Shown here: one piece after another, positions 48,628 through 57,422 of the stretch
Layout of the letters: every line of letters starts with the position of its first letter
How positions within the stretch are numbered: position 1 is the stretch's first letter
Origin: Bradyrhizobium canariense
Lineage (GTDB): Bacteria; Pseudomonadota; Alphaproteobacteria; Rhizobiales; Xanthobacteraceae
Length of the DNA stretch: 64,000 nt
Direction: 5' to 3'
Assembly (NCBI RefSeq): GCF_019402665.1
Contig: NZ_VSST01000079.1
Span: 1-64,000 of the forward strand
Notes under the pieces: model-generated
Told to the model about the DNA's origin: nothing
The model's input: the letters and a program-made list of their open reading frames with translations, nothing else
The model's database searches: none
Translations under genes and position numbers: made by a program

Positions 48628-50595
48628 ATGGATTCCGTGAACGCGACCAGCCGCGAAGCCCAAGAATTCGGGAACTTGGAATCGAGCATTGCGTCGGCCA
48701 CCGAAGGGGTCCTCGGCTTCCAGCAATCCGACGGGCATTGGGTGTTCGAGCTCGAGGCCGATTGCACGATTCCGGCCGAATACGTGCTGCTGCGCCATTA
48801 TCTCGCCGAGCCGGTCGATGCCGTGCTCGAAGCCAAGATCGCCAATTATCTTCGCCGCGTTCAGGGCGTCCATGGCGGCTGGCCGCTGGTGCATGATGGC
48901 GAGTTCGACATGAGCGCCAGCGTGAAGGCGTATTTCGCGTTGAAGATGATCGGGGATTCCATCGACGCGCCGCACATGGTGCGTGCGCGCGAGGCGATCC
49001 ATTCCCGCGGCGGCGCCATTCACAGCAACGTCTTCACGCGCTTCATGCTTGCGATGTTTGGCGTCGTGACCTGGCGCGCGGTACCGGTGCTGCCGATCGA
49101 GATCGTGCTGCTGCCGTTCTGGTCGCCGTTCCACATCAACAAGATCTCCTACTGGGCACGCACCACCATGGTGCCGCTGATGGTCATCGCCGCGCTGAAG
49201 CCACGGGCGAAGAATCCCAAGGGTGTCGGCATCGACGAGCTGTTCCTGCAGGATCCGCGCTCGATTGGCATGACGGCCAAGGCGCCGCACCAGAGCATGG
49301 CCTGGTTCGTGCTGTTCCGCGCGCTCGACGGCATTTTGCGCGTGGTCGAGCCGATGTTTCCCAAGAGCCTGCGCAAGCGCGCGATCGATGCCGCGCTCGC
49401 CTTCACCGAGGAGCGGTTGAACGGCGAGGACGGCATGGGCGCGATCTATCCGCCGATGGCCAACATCGTCATGATGTACGACGCGCTCGGCAAGGATGAG
49501 ACCTATCCGCCGCGCGCGATCACGCGCCGGGGTATCGACAAGCTGCTCGTGATCAAGGACGACGAGGCCTATTGCCAGCCCTGCGTCTCGCCGGTGTGGG
49601 ACACGACGCTGACCGCCCACGCGCTGCTCGAAGCCGGCGGTGACAGAGCGGTGCCCGCGGCCAAGCAGGGTCTCGACTGGCTGATCCCGAAGCAGGAGCT
49701 CGAGGTGAAGGGCGACTGGGCGGTGAAGCGGCCCGACGTGCGCCCGGGCGGCTGGGCCTTCCAGTACAACAACGCCCATTATCCCGATCTCGACGACACC
49801 GCGGTGGTGGTGATGTCGATGGACCGGATGCGCCGGGAGCACGGTGCGACCGGCTATGACGCCGCGATTGAGCGTGCCCGGGAGTGGATCGAGGGCATGC
49901 AGAGCGACGACGGCGGCTGGGCCGCCTTCGACGTCAACAACCTCGAATATTATCTGAACAACATCCCGTTCTCCGACCATGGCGCGCTGCTCGACCCGCC
50001 GACCGAGGACGTCACCGCGCGCTGCATCTCGATGCTGGCCCAGCTCGGCGAGACCGCGAACACCAGCAAGCATGTCGCCGAGGGCGTCGCCTACCTCCGC
50101 AAGACCCAGCACCCGGAAGGGTCCTGGTACGGCCGCTGGGGCATGAATTTCATCTATGGAACCTGGTCGGTGCTGTGCGCCCTCAACATGGCCGGCGTCC
50201 GCCATGACGACCCCATGATCCGGAAAGCCGCCGGCTGGCTGGCCTCGATCCAGAATCAGGACGGCGGCTGGGGCGAGGATGCCGTCAGCTACCGGCTGGA
50301 CTACCGAGGCTGGGAAGCCGCCCCCTCGACCGCATCGCAAACGGCATGGGCCTTGCTTGCCTTGATGGCTGCTGGCGAGGTTGATCACCCGGCCGTCGCC
50401 CGCGGGGTGGAGTACCTGATTGCAACACAGAACGAAAAAGGACTGTGGGACGAACAGCGGTACACCGCCACAGGCTTTCCCCGTGTATTCTATCTACGGT
50501 ACCATGGTTACCCGAAGTTCTTCCCGCTGTGGGCGTTGGCGCGGTATCGGAACTTGCGGAACACCAACAGCAGGGTGGTAGGGGTCGGAATGTGA
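48628..50595 (+). CDS. shc: Squalene-hopene cyclase
   Basis: 655 aa, the usual length of class II triterpene cyclases. The protonating motif D387-L-D-D390 lies in YPDLDDTAVV. Several QW repeats are visible (GMQSDDGGWAAFD, THPEGSWYGRWG-type QHPEGSWYGRWG, IQNQDGGWGED). It cyclises squalene to hopene and diplopterol at the inner membrane. It follows hpnE by 76 nt and its TGA overlaps the GTG of hpnG. Also called hpnF. Confidence 0.96.
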   Translation: MDSVNATSREAQEFGNLESSIASATEGVLGFQQSDGHWVFELEADCTIPAEYVLLRHYLAEPVDAVLEAKIANYLRRVQGVHGGWPLVHDGEFDMSASVKAYFALKMIGDSIDAPHMVRAREAIHSRGGAIHSNVFTRFMLAMFGVVTWRAVPVLPIEIVLLPFWSPFHINKISYWARTTMVPLMVIAALKPRAKNPKGVGIDELFLQDPRSIGMTAKAPHQSMAWFVLFRALDGILRVVEPMFPKSLRKRAIDAALAFTEERLNGEDGMGAIYPPMANIVMMYDALGKDETYPPRAITRRGIDKLLVIKDDEAYCQPCVSPVWDTTLTAHALLEAGGDRAVPAAKQGLDWLIPKQELEVKGDWAVKRPDVRPGGWAFQYNNAHYPDLDDTAVVVMSMDRMRREHGATGYDAAIERAREWIEGMQSDDGGWAAFDVNNLEYYLNNIPFSDHGALLDPPTEDVTARCISMLAQLGETANTSKHVAEGVAYLRKTQHPEGSWYGRWGMNFIYGTWSVLCALNMAGVRHDDPMIRKAAGWLASIQNQDGGWGEDAVSYRLDYRGWEAAPSTASQTAWALLALMAAGEVDHPAVARGVEYLIATQNEKGLWDEQRYTATGFPRVFYLRYHGYPKFFPLWALARYRNLRNTNSRVVGVGM

Positions 50596-51341
50596 CTTTG
50601 GGGACGGGGGACTATCTTACCGCGGGTCAAACCGTTGATCCGAGGCCGATATTGATCGTGACTGGATTGGTTCAGGAGGCCCGCATCGCGGCCGGGCCCG
50701 GAATGGCGGTGATCTGTTCGTCGAGCAGCCCGACCCAGTTGCGGGCGCTGTTGACGGTGCTGGATCCCGAGACGATTCGCGGTGTGATCTCGTTCGGCGT
50801 GGCCGGCGGGCTCGACCCGACGCTGCGCTCCGGCGACGTCGTGCTGGCGACCGAGGTGCTCGCGGGCGACACCCGCTGGGCCGCTGGCCTCTCGCTCGGG
50901 GACGACCTGATCGACCGCCTGACGTCGGGGCGTCGCCGCGTGGTGCGCGGCAGCCTCGCCGGTGCCGAGGAAGTGGTCACGAGGCGCTCCTGCAAGGCGG
51001 CGCTGCATTCGGAGACCGGAGCTGCCGCCGTCGACATGGAAAGCCACATCGCGGCCGCCTACGCCGCCGAAGCCGGCTTGCCGTTCGCCGCGGTCCGCGT
51101 CATCAGCGATCCCGCCCATCGCGCGCTGCCGGCGCTCGCCCGCGCCGCCATCAAGCCGAACGGCCAGATCGACGTGCTGGCCGTGCTGCGCGGCATCGTG
51201 CGCAATCCGACCGCGCTGCATGGACTGGTCTCGACCGGCCTCGACTTCAACCGCGCGCTGCGCAGCTTGCGCGGTTGCCGCGACTATTTGATTGGTACCG
51301 AGCTCGTGGAGAGCGAGGCGCTGGTCTCTGAGGCAGCCTGA
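50592..51341 (+). CDS. hpnG: Hopanoid phosphorylase HpnG (adenosylhopane nucleosidase/phosphorylase)
   Basis: 249 aa nucleoside phosphorylase-like fold. Visible pieces are the IVTGLVQEARIAAGPGMAVI start, GVISFGVAGGLDPTLRSGDV and the GAAAVDMESHIAAAYAAEAG substrate-site motif. It removes adenine from adenosylhopane to give ribosylhopane. The GTG at 50592 overlaps the shc stop (GTGA); longer frames start inside shc. A terminator follows at 51366. Confidence 0.92.
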   Translation: MTLGTGDYLTAGQTVDPRPILIVTGLVQEARIAAGPGMAVICSSSSPTQLRALLTVLDPETIRGVISFGVAGGLDPTLRSGDVVLATEVLAGDTRWAAGLSLGDDLIDRLTSGRRRVVRGSLAGAEEVVTRRSCKAALHSETGAAAVDMESHIAAAYAAEAGLPFAAVRVISDPAHRALPALARAAIKPNGQIDVLAVLRGIVRNPTALHGLVSTGLDFNRALRSLRGCRDYLIGTELVESEALVSEAA

Positions 51342-51365
51342 GCGGTTTCTGCGATCACTAAAAAC

Positions 51366-51405
51366 AAAAGGCCCGGTCGCCATTGGCAATCGGGCCTTTT
51401 CTATT
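51366..51405 (+). terminator. Terminator of the hpnC-hpnG operon
   Basis: AAAAGGCCCG (51366-51375) and CGGGCCTTTT (51391-51400) form the stem, followed by CTATTT. The loop contains a smaller GCCA/TGGC hairpin. It lies 25 nt after the hpnG stop. Confidence 0.85.
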
Positions 51406-51413
51406 TCGGTGTG

Positions 51414-51497
51414 CGTAGCTCGGATGGAGCGGAGCGCAATCCGACGTCTTCAAAGCAGAGGGGCCGTCCCGGATTTCGCTTGCGCTCCATCCGGGCG
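51414..51497. repeat. Palindromic repeat, GTAGCCCGGATGGAGCG family (copy 2)
   Basis: GTAGCTCGGATGGAGCGGAG then CGCAATCCG on the left pairs with CCCGGATTTCGCTTGCGCTC then CATCCGGGC on the right. It lies between the convergent hpnG and hpnH genes, beside the hpnG terminator. Confidence 0.8.
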
Positions 51498-51507
51498 GGC
51501 GTCGCGC

Positions 51508-52668
51508 TTACGCGGCGGTGGAAGCCTTCCGCGCCGCCTTCTCCTGCGCGGCGGCGGCCTCGTCCTTGCGGATCTCCGACAGGCGCTTCTGCACTTCCGC
51601 GGAGAAGATGTACTGCGCCGGGCGCTGCTTGCTCATGTCGATCTCCGGGGCCATCGGACCCGTGGTCCTGATCCCGCGCAGCGACACCCACATTGCCTTC
51701 AGCGGATTGTTGATGGCCGCGGTCGCCGCGGTCGGCTCGTAGCCGCAATGGGCCATACAGTCGGCGCACTTCTCGTACTTGCCGGTGCCGTAGGTCTCCC
51801 AGTCGGTGGTGTCCATCAGCTCCTTGAAGGTTTTTGCGTAGCCTTCACCGAGCAAATAGCAGGGCTTCTGCCAGCCGAAGATGTTGCGCGCGGGCATGCC
51901 CCAGGGCGTGCACTCGTATTCCTGGTTGCCGGCGAGGAAGTCCAGGAACAGGCCGGAATGCATGAAATTCCACTTCTTGCCCTTGCCCATCGCAAAGACG
52001 TCGCGGAACAGCTTCTTGGTCTTGGTGCGGTTGAGGAAGTGCTCCTGGTCGGGCGCCCGCTCATAGGCGTAGCCCGGAGACATCGAGACGCCGACGCCGA
52101 GCTCGACGGTGAGATCCAAGAACTTGGCGATCTCCTCGGCCGGATGGCCGTCGAAGATGGTGGCGTTGACGTTGACGGTGAAGCCGCGGGCCTTGGCCGC
52201 CTTGATCGCGGAGACGGCGCGGTCGAACACGCCCTTCTGCGACACCGCCTTGTCGTGGTGCTCCTTCAGACCGTCGAGGTGCACGGAGAAGAACAGGTAG
52301 GGCGAGGGCTCGAACAGATCGAGCTTCTTCTCGAGCAGCAGAGCGTTGGTGCAGAGCGAGACGAACTTCTTGCGCGCCACGAGGCCGCGCACGATCTCGC
52401 CGATCTCCTTGTGGATCAGCGGCTCGCCGCCGGGGATGGCGACCATCGGCGCGCCGCACTCGTCGGCCGCGTCCCAGCACTCCTGTGCGGTCATGCGGCG
52501 GTTGAGGATCGCATCCGGATAGTCGATCTTGCCGCAGCCGACGCAGGCGAGGTTGCAGCGGAACAGCGGCTCCAGCATCAGCACGAGCGGATAGCGCTTG
52601 CGGCCAAGCAGCTTCTGCTTGATCAAATAGCCGCCGATACGCATTTCCTTGAAGAAGGGGATAGCCAT
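51508..52668 (-). CDS. hpnH: Adenosylhopane synthase, radical SAM HpnH
   Basis: 386 aa. The [4Fe-4S] motif is C38-x3-C42-x2-C45 in FRCNLACVGCGKIDYPD, with GGEPLIHKE as the SAM-binding GGE motif. C-terminal SPASM-like cysteines include MPARNIFGWQKPCYLLGEGY and CADCMAHCGYEPTAA. It joins an adenosyl radical to hopene, the first step of side-chain extension. It lies 35 nt downstream of ispH on the minus strand. Confidence 0.94.
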   Translation of the reverse strand: MAIPFFKEMRIGGYLIKQKLLGRKRYPLVLMLEPLFRCNLACVGCGKIDYPDAILNRRMTAQECWDAADECGAPMVAIPGGEPLIHKEIGEIVRGLVARKKFVSLCTNALLLEKKLDLFEPSPYLFFSVHLDGLKEHHDKAVSQKGVFDRAVSAIKAAKARGFTVNVNATIFDGHPAEEIAKFLDLTVELGVGVSMSPGYAYERAPDQEHFLNRTKTKKLFRDVFAMGKGKKWNFMHSGLFLDFLAGNQEYECTPWGMPARNIFGWQKPCYLLGEGYAKTFKELMDTTDWETYGTGKYEKCADCMAHCGYEPTAATAAINNPLKAMWVSLRGIRTTGPMAPEIDMSKQRPAQYIFSAEVQKRLSEIRKDEAAAAQEKAARKASTAA

Positions 52669-52703
52669 TACAAGTTTCTTTCTGGGCTTGAAATTCGGGT
52701 GGG

Positions 52704-53630
52704 TCAGCTCGCAGCCAGTTGGGCCGGAAGCCGGAATTCGATGTTTTCCTCGCGGCCCGGAAGCACCGAGACCTTGACCGGTCCGATCCGCCGCATCGCT
52801 TCGATCACGTCATCCACGAGTACCTCGGGCGCCGAAGCGCCGGCCGTGACACCGACGGTTCTGGCATCTTTCAACCACTCCGGATTGAGCGCGCTGCCGT
52901 CGGCAATCAGATAACTCGCGACACCGGCCTCAGTGCCGATTTCGCGGAGCCGGTTCGAATTCGAGCTATTGGCAGCGCCCACCACCAAGATCACGTCGAC
53001 CAGCTTGCTCAAGTCCCTTACCGCAGATTGGCGGTTCTGTGTCGCATAGCAGATATCCCGGATATCCGGGCCTTGAATATCTGTAAAGCGGGCCTGCAGG
53101 GCCGAAATGATGTCCTTTGTGTCATCCACAGACAGGGTGGTCTGGGTGATGTAGGCCACTGGCGTATCCGCCGGCAGCTCAAGGGCCTTAACCTCTTCAA
53201 CGCTTTGGACCAACAGTACGGGGGCGGGAACCTGGCCCATCGTACCTTCGACCTCGGGGTGGCCGGCATGGCCGATCAGGATCAGGGTGCGGCCCCTGGC
53301 GATGTAGCGCTTCCCCTGATTGTGAACTTTCGTGACCAGGGGGCAGGTGGCATTGAGCACCGGAAGGTCGCGCGCGGCCGCTTCTTCCTCGACGCTGCGG
53401 GCGACGCCATGAGCGCTGAAGACCGTCACAGCCTTCGGCGGCACCTCCGACAGTTCCTCGACGAAGATCGCGCCCTTGTTCTTCAGGCTCTCGACGACGT
53501 ACTTATTGTGCACGATCTCATGGCGCACGTAGACGGGCGGGCCGTACTTCTCCAGCGCCCGTTCCACGATCTCGATCGCACGTACCACCCCCGCGCAAAA
53601 GCCGCGCGGTTGCGCCAGATAAACTTCCAT
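52704..53630 (-). CDS. ispH: 4-hydroxy-3-methylbut-2-enyl diphosphate reductase
   Basis: 308 aa. The iron-sulfur cysteines are visible: C12 in [10 protein letters not shown], one in [14 protein letters not shown], and one in [11 protein letters not shown]. Substrate residues lie in [28 protein letters not shown] and NSSNSNRL. It makes the IPP and DMAPP that feed squalene synthesis. The ATG at 53630 ([11 protein letters not shown]) is the standard start; the frame is open for 71 more codons upstream without conserved sequence. Being upstream of hpnH in one unit ties precursor supply to hopanoid extension. Confidence 0.94.
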   Translation of the reverse strand: MEVYLAQPRGFCAGVVRAIEIVERALEKYGPPVYVRHEIVHNKYVVESLKNKGAIFVEELSEVPPKAVTVFSAHGVARSVEEEAAARDLPVLNATCPLVTKVHNQGKRYIARGRTLILIGHAGHPEVEGTMGQVPAPVLLVQSVEEVKALELPADTPVAYITQTTLSVDDTKDIISALQARFTDIQGPDIRDICYATQNRQSAVRDLSKLVDVILVVGAANSSNSNRLREIGTEAGVASYLIADGSALNPEWLKDARTVGVTAGASAPEVLVDDVIEAMRRIGPVKVSVLPGREENIEFRLPAQLAAS

Positions 53631-54092
53631 TGGACGCCCATCACGCAAGTTGCACCAATCCGCTCTCAAGTTCAGGGGACACCCCGATACGAACCAATGA
53701 GTTGCAATATCCGCACCACCGGTTTCGCTCACGCGGTAGCCGCCCACCCCTGTCGGGGGCCCCGTGCATGGAGGCGCAATACTTTGTGTCAAAAAATCGG
53801 CAGCAAGGAAAGGTGGAATGAACTTTGGTTCCTCTGGGATCACTTTTACGGTATTATAGTAGAGGGATGTTTGGTCAGAAAAGCGGTGATATCGGTGTTT
53901 GCGCCTTCGTCACTTTCCCGCCTCAACTCCCCGGCTATACCGACCGCCCCGCATGATTTCGCCATGGTCTTCCGCCGTTTACCTCGAACCTTCTGACGGC
54001 GATAACCACTCAAAACAGCAATAGGTTTCGGCCGGGAACTCCGTTAAACAGCGGGCGTTTCCGGCAAGCTGTTAACCGCAGAAAGAAAAGTA
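53631..54092. other. Divergent intergenic region ispH / hpnN
   Basis: 462 nt between the ispH and hpnN starts. On the minus strand a perfect TATAAT (53858-53853) lies 223 nt before the ispH ATG, with only a weak -35, so ispH may have a long 5' leader. No repeat, RNA gene or other reading frame was convincing. Confidence 0.45.
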
Positions 54093-56681
54093 GTGCTGCA
54101 AAGCGTCGTCGTTGCCATCGTCAGGGCCTGCACCCGGTTTGCCTCCCTCGTCGTCATTCTCGGGCTCCTGCTGGCGGTGGGGGCGGGCTATTACACGTCC
54201 CGGCATTTCGCCATCAACACCGATATCAATTCGCTGATTGCCCAAAATCTGGACTGGCGCCAACGCGACCAGCAGTTCGATCGCGCCTTCGACCGCGATG
54301 CGACGATTACGGCGGTGGTCGAAGCCAAAACGCCGGAGATGGCGACCGCGGCCTCGGACGCGCTCTATGCCAAGCTGAAGGACAACAAGACAGACTTCCA
54401 GTCGGTGCAGCAGCTCGGCACCGGCGAGTTCTTCGAGAAGAATGGCCTGTTGTTCCTGCCGACAGAGGAAGTCGCAAAGGTCACCAGCCAGTTCGAATCC
54501 GCCGCGCCTCTGATCGAGATCATGGCAGGCGATCCCTCGATCCGCGGCCTGACCGGGGCGCTGGAAACGGGACTTGCCGGCGTCAAGCGCGGGCAGGTCA
54601 AGCTCGACAACACCGAGCGGCCCTTCAACCAGATCGCGCAAACGGTCGAGACCGTGCTCAACAAGGGCAATGCGACCTTCTCCTGGCGTGAGCTCGTCAG
54701 TGACGAGCCGCTGACGGATTCGGACAAGCGCGCCTTCATCGAGTTCAAACCGATCCTCGACTACAACGCGCTGGAGCCCGGTAAGGGCGCAACCGACGCG
54801 ATCCGCAAGGCCGCAGCCGATCTGGACTTTGCCACCAAATACCAGGCGCGGGTCCGGCTGACCGGGCCGGTCCCGATCGCCAACGAGGAATACGCAACCG
54901 TCCAGGAAGGCGCCGTCGTCAACGGCATCGGCACGGTTCTCGTCGTGCTGCTCATCCTCTGGCTGGCGCTGCATTCGGCGAAGATCATCTTCGCCGTGTT
55001 CGTCAATCTCTTCGTCGGTCTTGCGCTGACAACCGCCGCCGGCCTGATGATGGTGGGTTCGCTCAATTTGCTGTCGATCGCGTTCGCCGTGCTGTTCGTC
55101 GGTCTCGGCGTCGATTTCGGCATTCAGTACAGCGTCCGCTATCGCTCCGAGCGCTACAAGCACAACGACCTTTCGGGCGCGCTGATCCTGGCTGCCAAGC
55201 GCTCGGCAATTCCGTTGTCGCTGGCGGCAATGGCGACCGCGGCCGGCTTCCTCTGCTTCATCCCCACCGACTACAAGGGTATTGCCGAACTCGGGCAGAT
55301 CGCCGGCGTCGGCATGCTGGTCGCGTTCGTCACCAGCATCACCGTGCTGCCGGCGATGCTGAAGCTGTTGAACCCGCCCGGCGAGAAGGAGCCGGTCGGC
55401 TACGCCTTCCTGGCGCCGCTCGATCACTTCCTGGAGAAGCACCGGGTGCTGGTCGTCGGCGGTACGATGTTTCTGGCGGTCGCCGGCCTGCCGCTGCTCT
55501 ATTACATGAAGTTCGACTTCAACCCGATGAACCTGCGCAACCCGAAGGCAGAGTCGATCGCGACCTTCCTCGATTTGCGCAAGGATCCCAACACTGGCGC
55601 CAATGCCATCAACGTGATGACCACGTCGGAAGAGCAGGCGAGGCAGGTGGAGGCGAAGCTGGAGAAGGTGCCGGAGGTGTTGCGCGTGATGTCGCTCAAC
55701 AGCTTCGTTCCCGAAGACCAGGCGCCGAAGCTGAAGCTGATCGCGCAGGGCGCCAAGGTGCTGAACCCCGCGCTCAATCCCGACCAGATCGACGCCGCGC
55801 CCACGGACAAGGAAAACGTCGATGCGCTGAAATCCTCGGTCGACAATCTGCGCCGGACCGCAGGCGATGCGAAGGGCCCGGGTGCGGTCGCCTCGCGTCG
55901 GCTCGCTGACGCGCTGGAAAAGCTCGCCAATGGCGATGAAGCCACGCGGAACAAGGCGCAGGACGTGTTCGTCGCGCCGATGAAGATCGTGTTCGACCAG
56001 CTCCGGAACGCGATGCAAGCCGAGCCGGTTACCCTGAAGTCATTGCCGGCAGATCTCGTCAGCGCCTGGAAGAGCAAGGACGGCATCATCCGGGTCGAGG
56101 CGCTGCCGAAGGGCGATCCCAACGACAACGACACGCTGCGCAAATTTGCGGCGGCGGTGCTCGTTGCCGAGCCGACCGCGATCGGCGGTCCGGTCTCGAT
56201 CCTGAAATCCGGCGACACCGTGGTGAAGGCGTTCATCCATGCGGGAATCTACGCGCTGCTGGTGATCGGCCTGCTGCTGTGGATCACGCTGCGCCGGTTC
56301 GTCGACGTGTTGATGACGCTGGTGCCGCTGCTGGTGGCCGGCGCGGTGACGCTCGAGATCTGCGTGCTGATCGGCTTGCCGCTCAACTTCGCCAATATCG
56401 TCGCGTTTCCGCTGCTGCTCGGCGTCGGCGTGGCCTTCAAGATCTACTATGTCGTGGCCTGGCGCTCGGGCAGGACAAACCTGCTCCAGACCAGCCTGAC
56501 GCGCGCGATATTTTTCAGCGCGCTGACAACGGCGACCGCGTTCGGCAGCCTTTGGCTGTCGAGCCATCCCGGCACGTCCAGCATGGGCAAGCTGCTCGCG
56601 CTGTCGCTGGTGACGACGCTCGCCGCCGTGCTGCTGTTTCAGCCCGCCCTAATGGGCAAACCCCGCAATCTCAGGGAGTAG
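54093..56681 (+). CDS. hpnN: Hopanoid transporter, RND family
   Basis: 862 aa RND permease. TM1 is near residues 12-35 (FASLVVILGLLLAVGAGYYT), followed by the HFAINTDINSLIAQNLDWRQ start of the first periplasmic loop typical of HpnN. The first helix bundle is VLVVLLILWLALHSAKIIFA to TVLPAMLKLLNPPGE, and a second repeat begins near residue 450. HpnN moves hopanoids to the outer membrane. The GTG at 54093 is preceded by GAAAGAAAAG. Its last 33 nt overlap the tail of the convergent DUF2147 gene. Confidence 0.93.
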   Translation: MLQSVVVAIVRACTRFASLVVILGLLLAVGAGYYTSRHFAINTDINSLIAQNLDWRQRDQQFDRAFDRDATITAVVEAKTPEMATAASDALYAKLKDNKTDFQSVQQLGTGEFFEKNGLLFLPTEEVAKVTSQFESAAPLIEIMAGDPSIRGLTGALETGLAGVKRGQVKLDNTERPFNQIAQTVETVLNKGNATFSWRELVSDEPLTDSDKRAFIEFKPILDYNALEPGKGATDAIRKAAADLDFATKYQARVRLTGPVPIANEEYATVQEGAVVNGIGTVLVVLLILWLALHSAKIIFAVFVNLFVGLALTTAAGLMMVGSLNLLSIAFAVLFVGLGVDFGIQYSVRYRSERYKHNDLSGALILAAKRSAIPLSLAAMATAAGFLCFIPTDYKGIAELGQIAGVGMLVAFVTSITVLPAMLKLLNPPGEKEPVGYAFLAPLDHFLEKHRVLVVGGTMFLAVAGLPLLYYMKFDFNPMNLRNPKAESIATFLDLRKDPNTGANAINVMTTSEEQARQVEAKLEKVPEVLRVMSLNSFVPEDQAPKLKLIAQGAKVLNPALNPDQIDAAPTDKENVDALKSSVDNLRRTAGDAKGPGAVASRRLADALEKLANGDEATRNKAQDVFVAPMKIVFDQLRNAMQAEPVTLKSLPADLVSAWKSKDGIIRVEALPKGDPNDNDTLRKFAAAVLVAEPTAIGGPVSILKSGDTVVKAFIHAGIYALLVIGLLLWITLRRFVDVLMTLVPLLVAGAVTLEICVLIGLPLNFANIVAFPLLLGVGVAFKIYYVVAWRSGRTNLLQTSLTRAIFFSALTTATAFGSLWLSSHPGTSSMGKLLALSLVTTLAAVLLFQPALMGKPRNLRE

Positions 56682-57281
56682 GCAGATGTCGCCGACCTGG
56701 TCGGCGGCGCCCTTCTGACCGGGTTTGGCACTGCCGGCGGCCTTCGGGGCTGCGGGCGCGGGCTGCGCCGCCGTAGCGCCCGTCGTTCCCGGGGCTTTCG
56801 GCGCCGCGCCGGCGGGCTTCGGCGCGCCCTTGGCCATGGCGTTGGCGGAGCTCAAGGGAATCGGGGGGCTGACCCGGGTCCAGGTCTCGCCACCGCACAG
56901 GAACCCCATCACGCAGCCCTTGATCTCGAGCTGGTCGGTGCCAACCGGCGTGATGGTCGCGCTGTAGAGCTGGCCGTCCTTGGCGTTGTAGACCTGACCT
57001 TCCCACTGCTCGGCGCCGGGCTTTTTCTTCATGTCGATCAGGGTCGCCATGCCCAGCGTGGGCCGGGTCTTTTTCGACGCGTCCGGATTGTTCTCGTCGC
57101 GGCCGCCGGGCTGTTTTTCCCAGGAAACCGCGCCCCACATGCTGCCATTGCATTGGGCGACACGAATGTTGGCAACGCCGTCGGCAACCCGCCAGTCGCC
57201 GGTCGGATCGGCGGCGAGCGCCGGGGCCAGGCAGGTGTAACCGCCAGCCAGTATTAGTCCGGTGTAAAGGGCTAAACGCAT
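56649..57281 (-). CDS. DUF2147-family secreted protein
   Basis: 210 aa. Signal peptide about 1-24 (ALYTGLILAGGYTCLAPALA), then a beta-rich DUF2147 domain (PTGDWRVADGVANIRVAQCN ... GQVYNAKDGQLYSATITPVG ... LEIKGCVMGFLCGGETWTRV). A low-complexity Ala/Pro/Gly-rich tail (about 145-195) precedes a short end. The function is unknown. The stop lies inside the hpnN coding end, a 33-nt tail-to-tail overlap. The ATG at 57281 is chosen over an upstream in-frame start at 57305. Confidence 0.85.
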   Translation of the reverse strand: MRLALYTGLILAGGYTCLAPALAADPTGDWRVADGVANIRVAQCNGSMWGAVSWEKQPGGRDENNPDASKKTRPTLGMATLIDMKKKPGAEQWEGQVYNAKDGQLYSATITPVGTDQLEIKGCVMGFLCGGETWTRVSPPIPLSSANAMAKGAPKPAGAAPKAPGTTGATAAQPAPAAPKAAGSAKPGQKGAADQVGDICLLPEIAGFAH

Positions 57282-57422
57282 GATAGTTCCTTGGCAGTGC
57301 AACATGGTCTAAAGCTCTGCTTGCGAAGATGGTCCGAAAAAGGGCAAAAGGCCGCACAGACCGTTTTCAGCGACGTTCCGTTTTCAGTTGACGAGACGGC
57401 CCTCAACCGAAGTATGTAGCGG

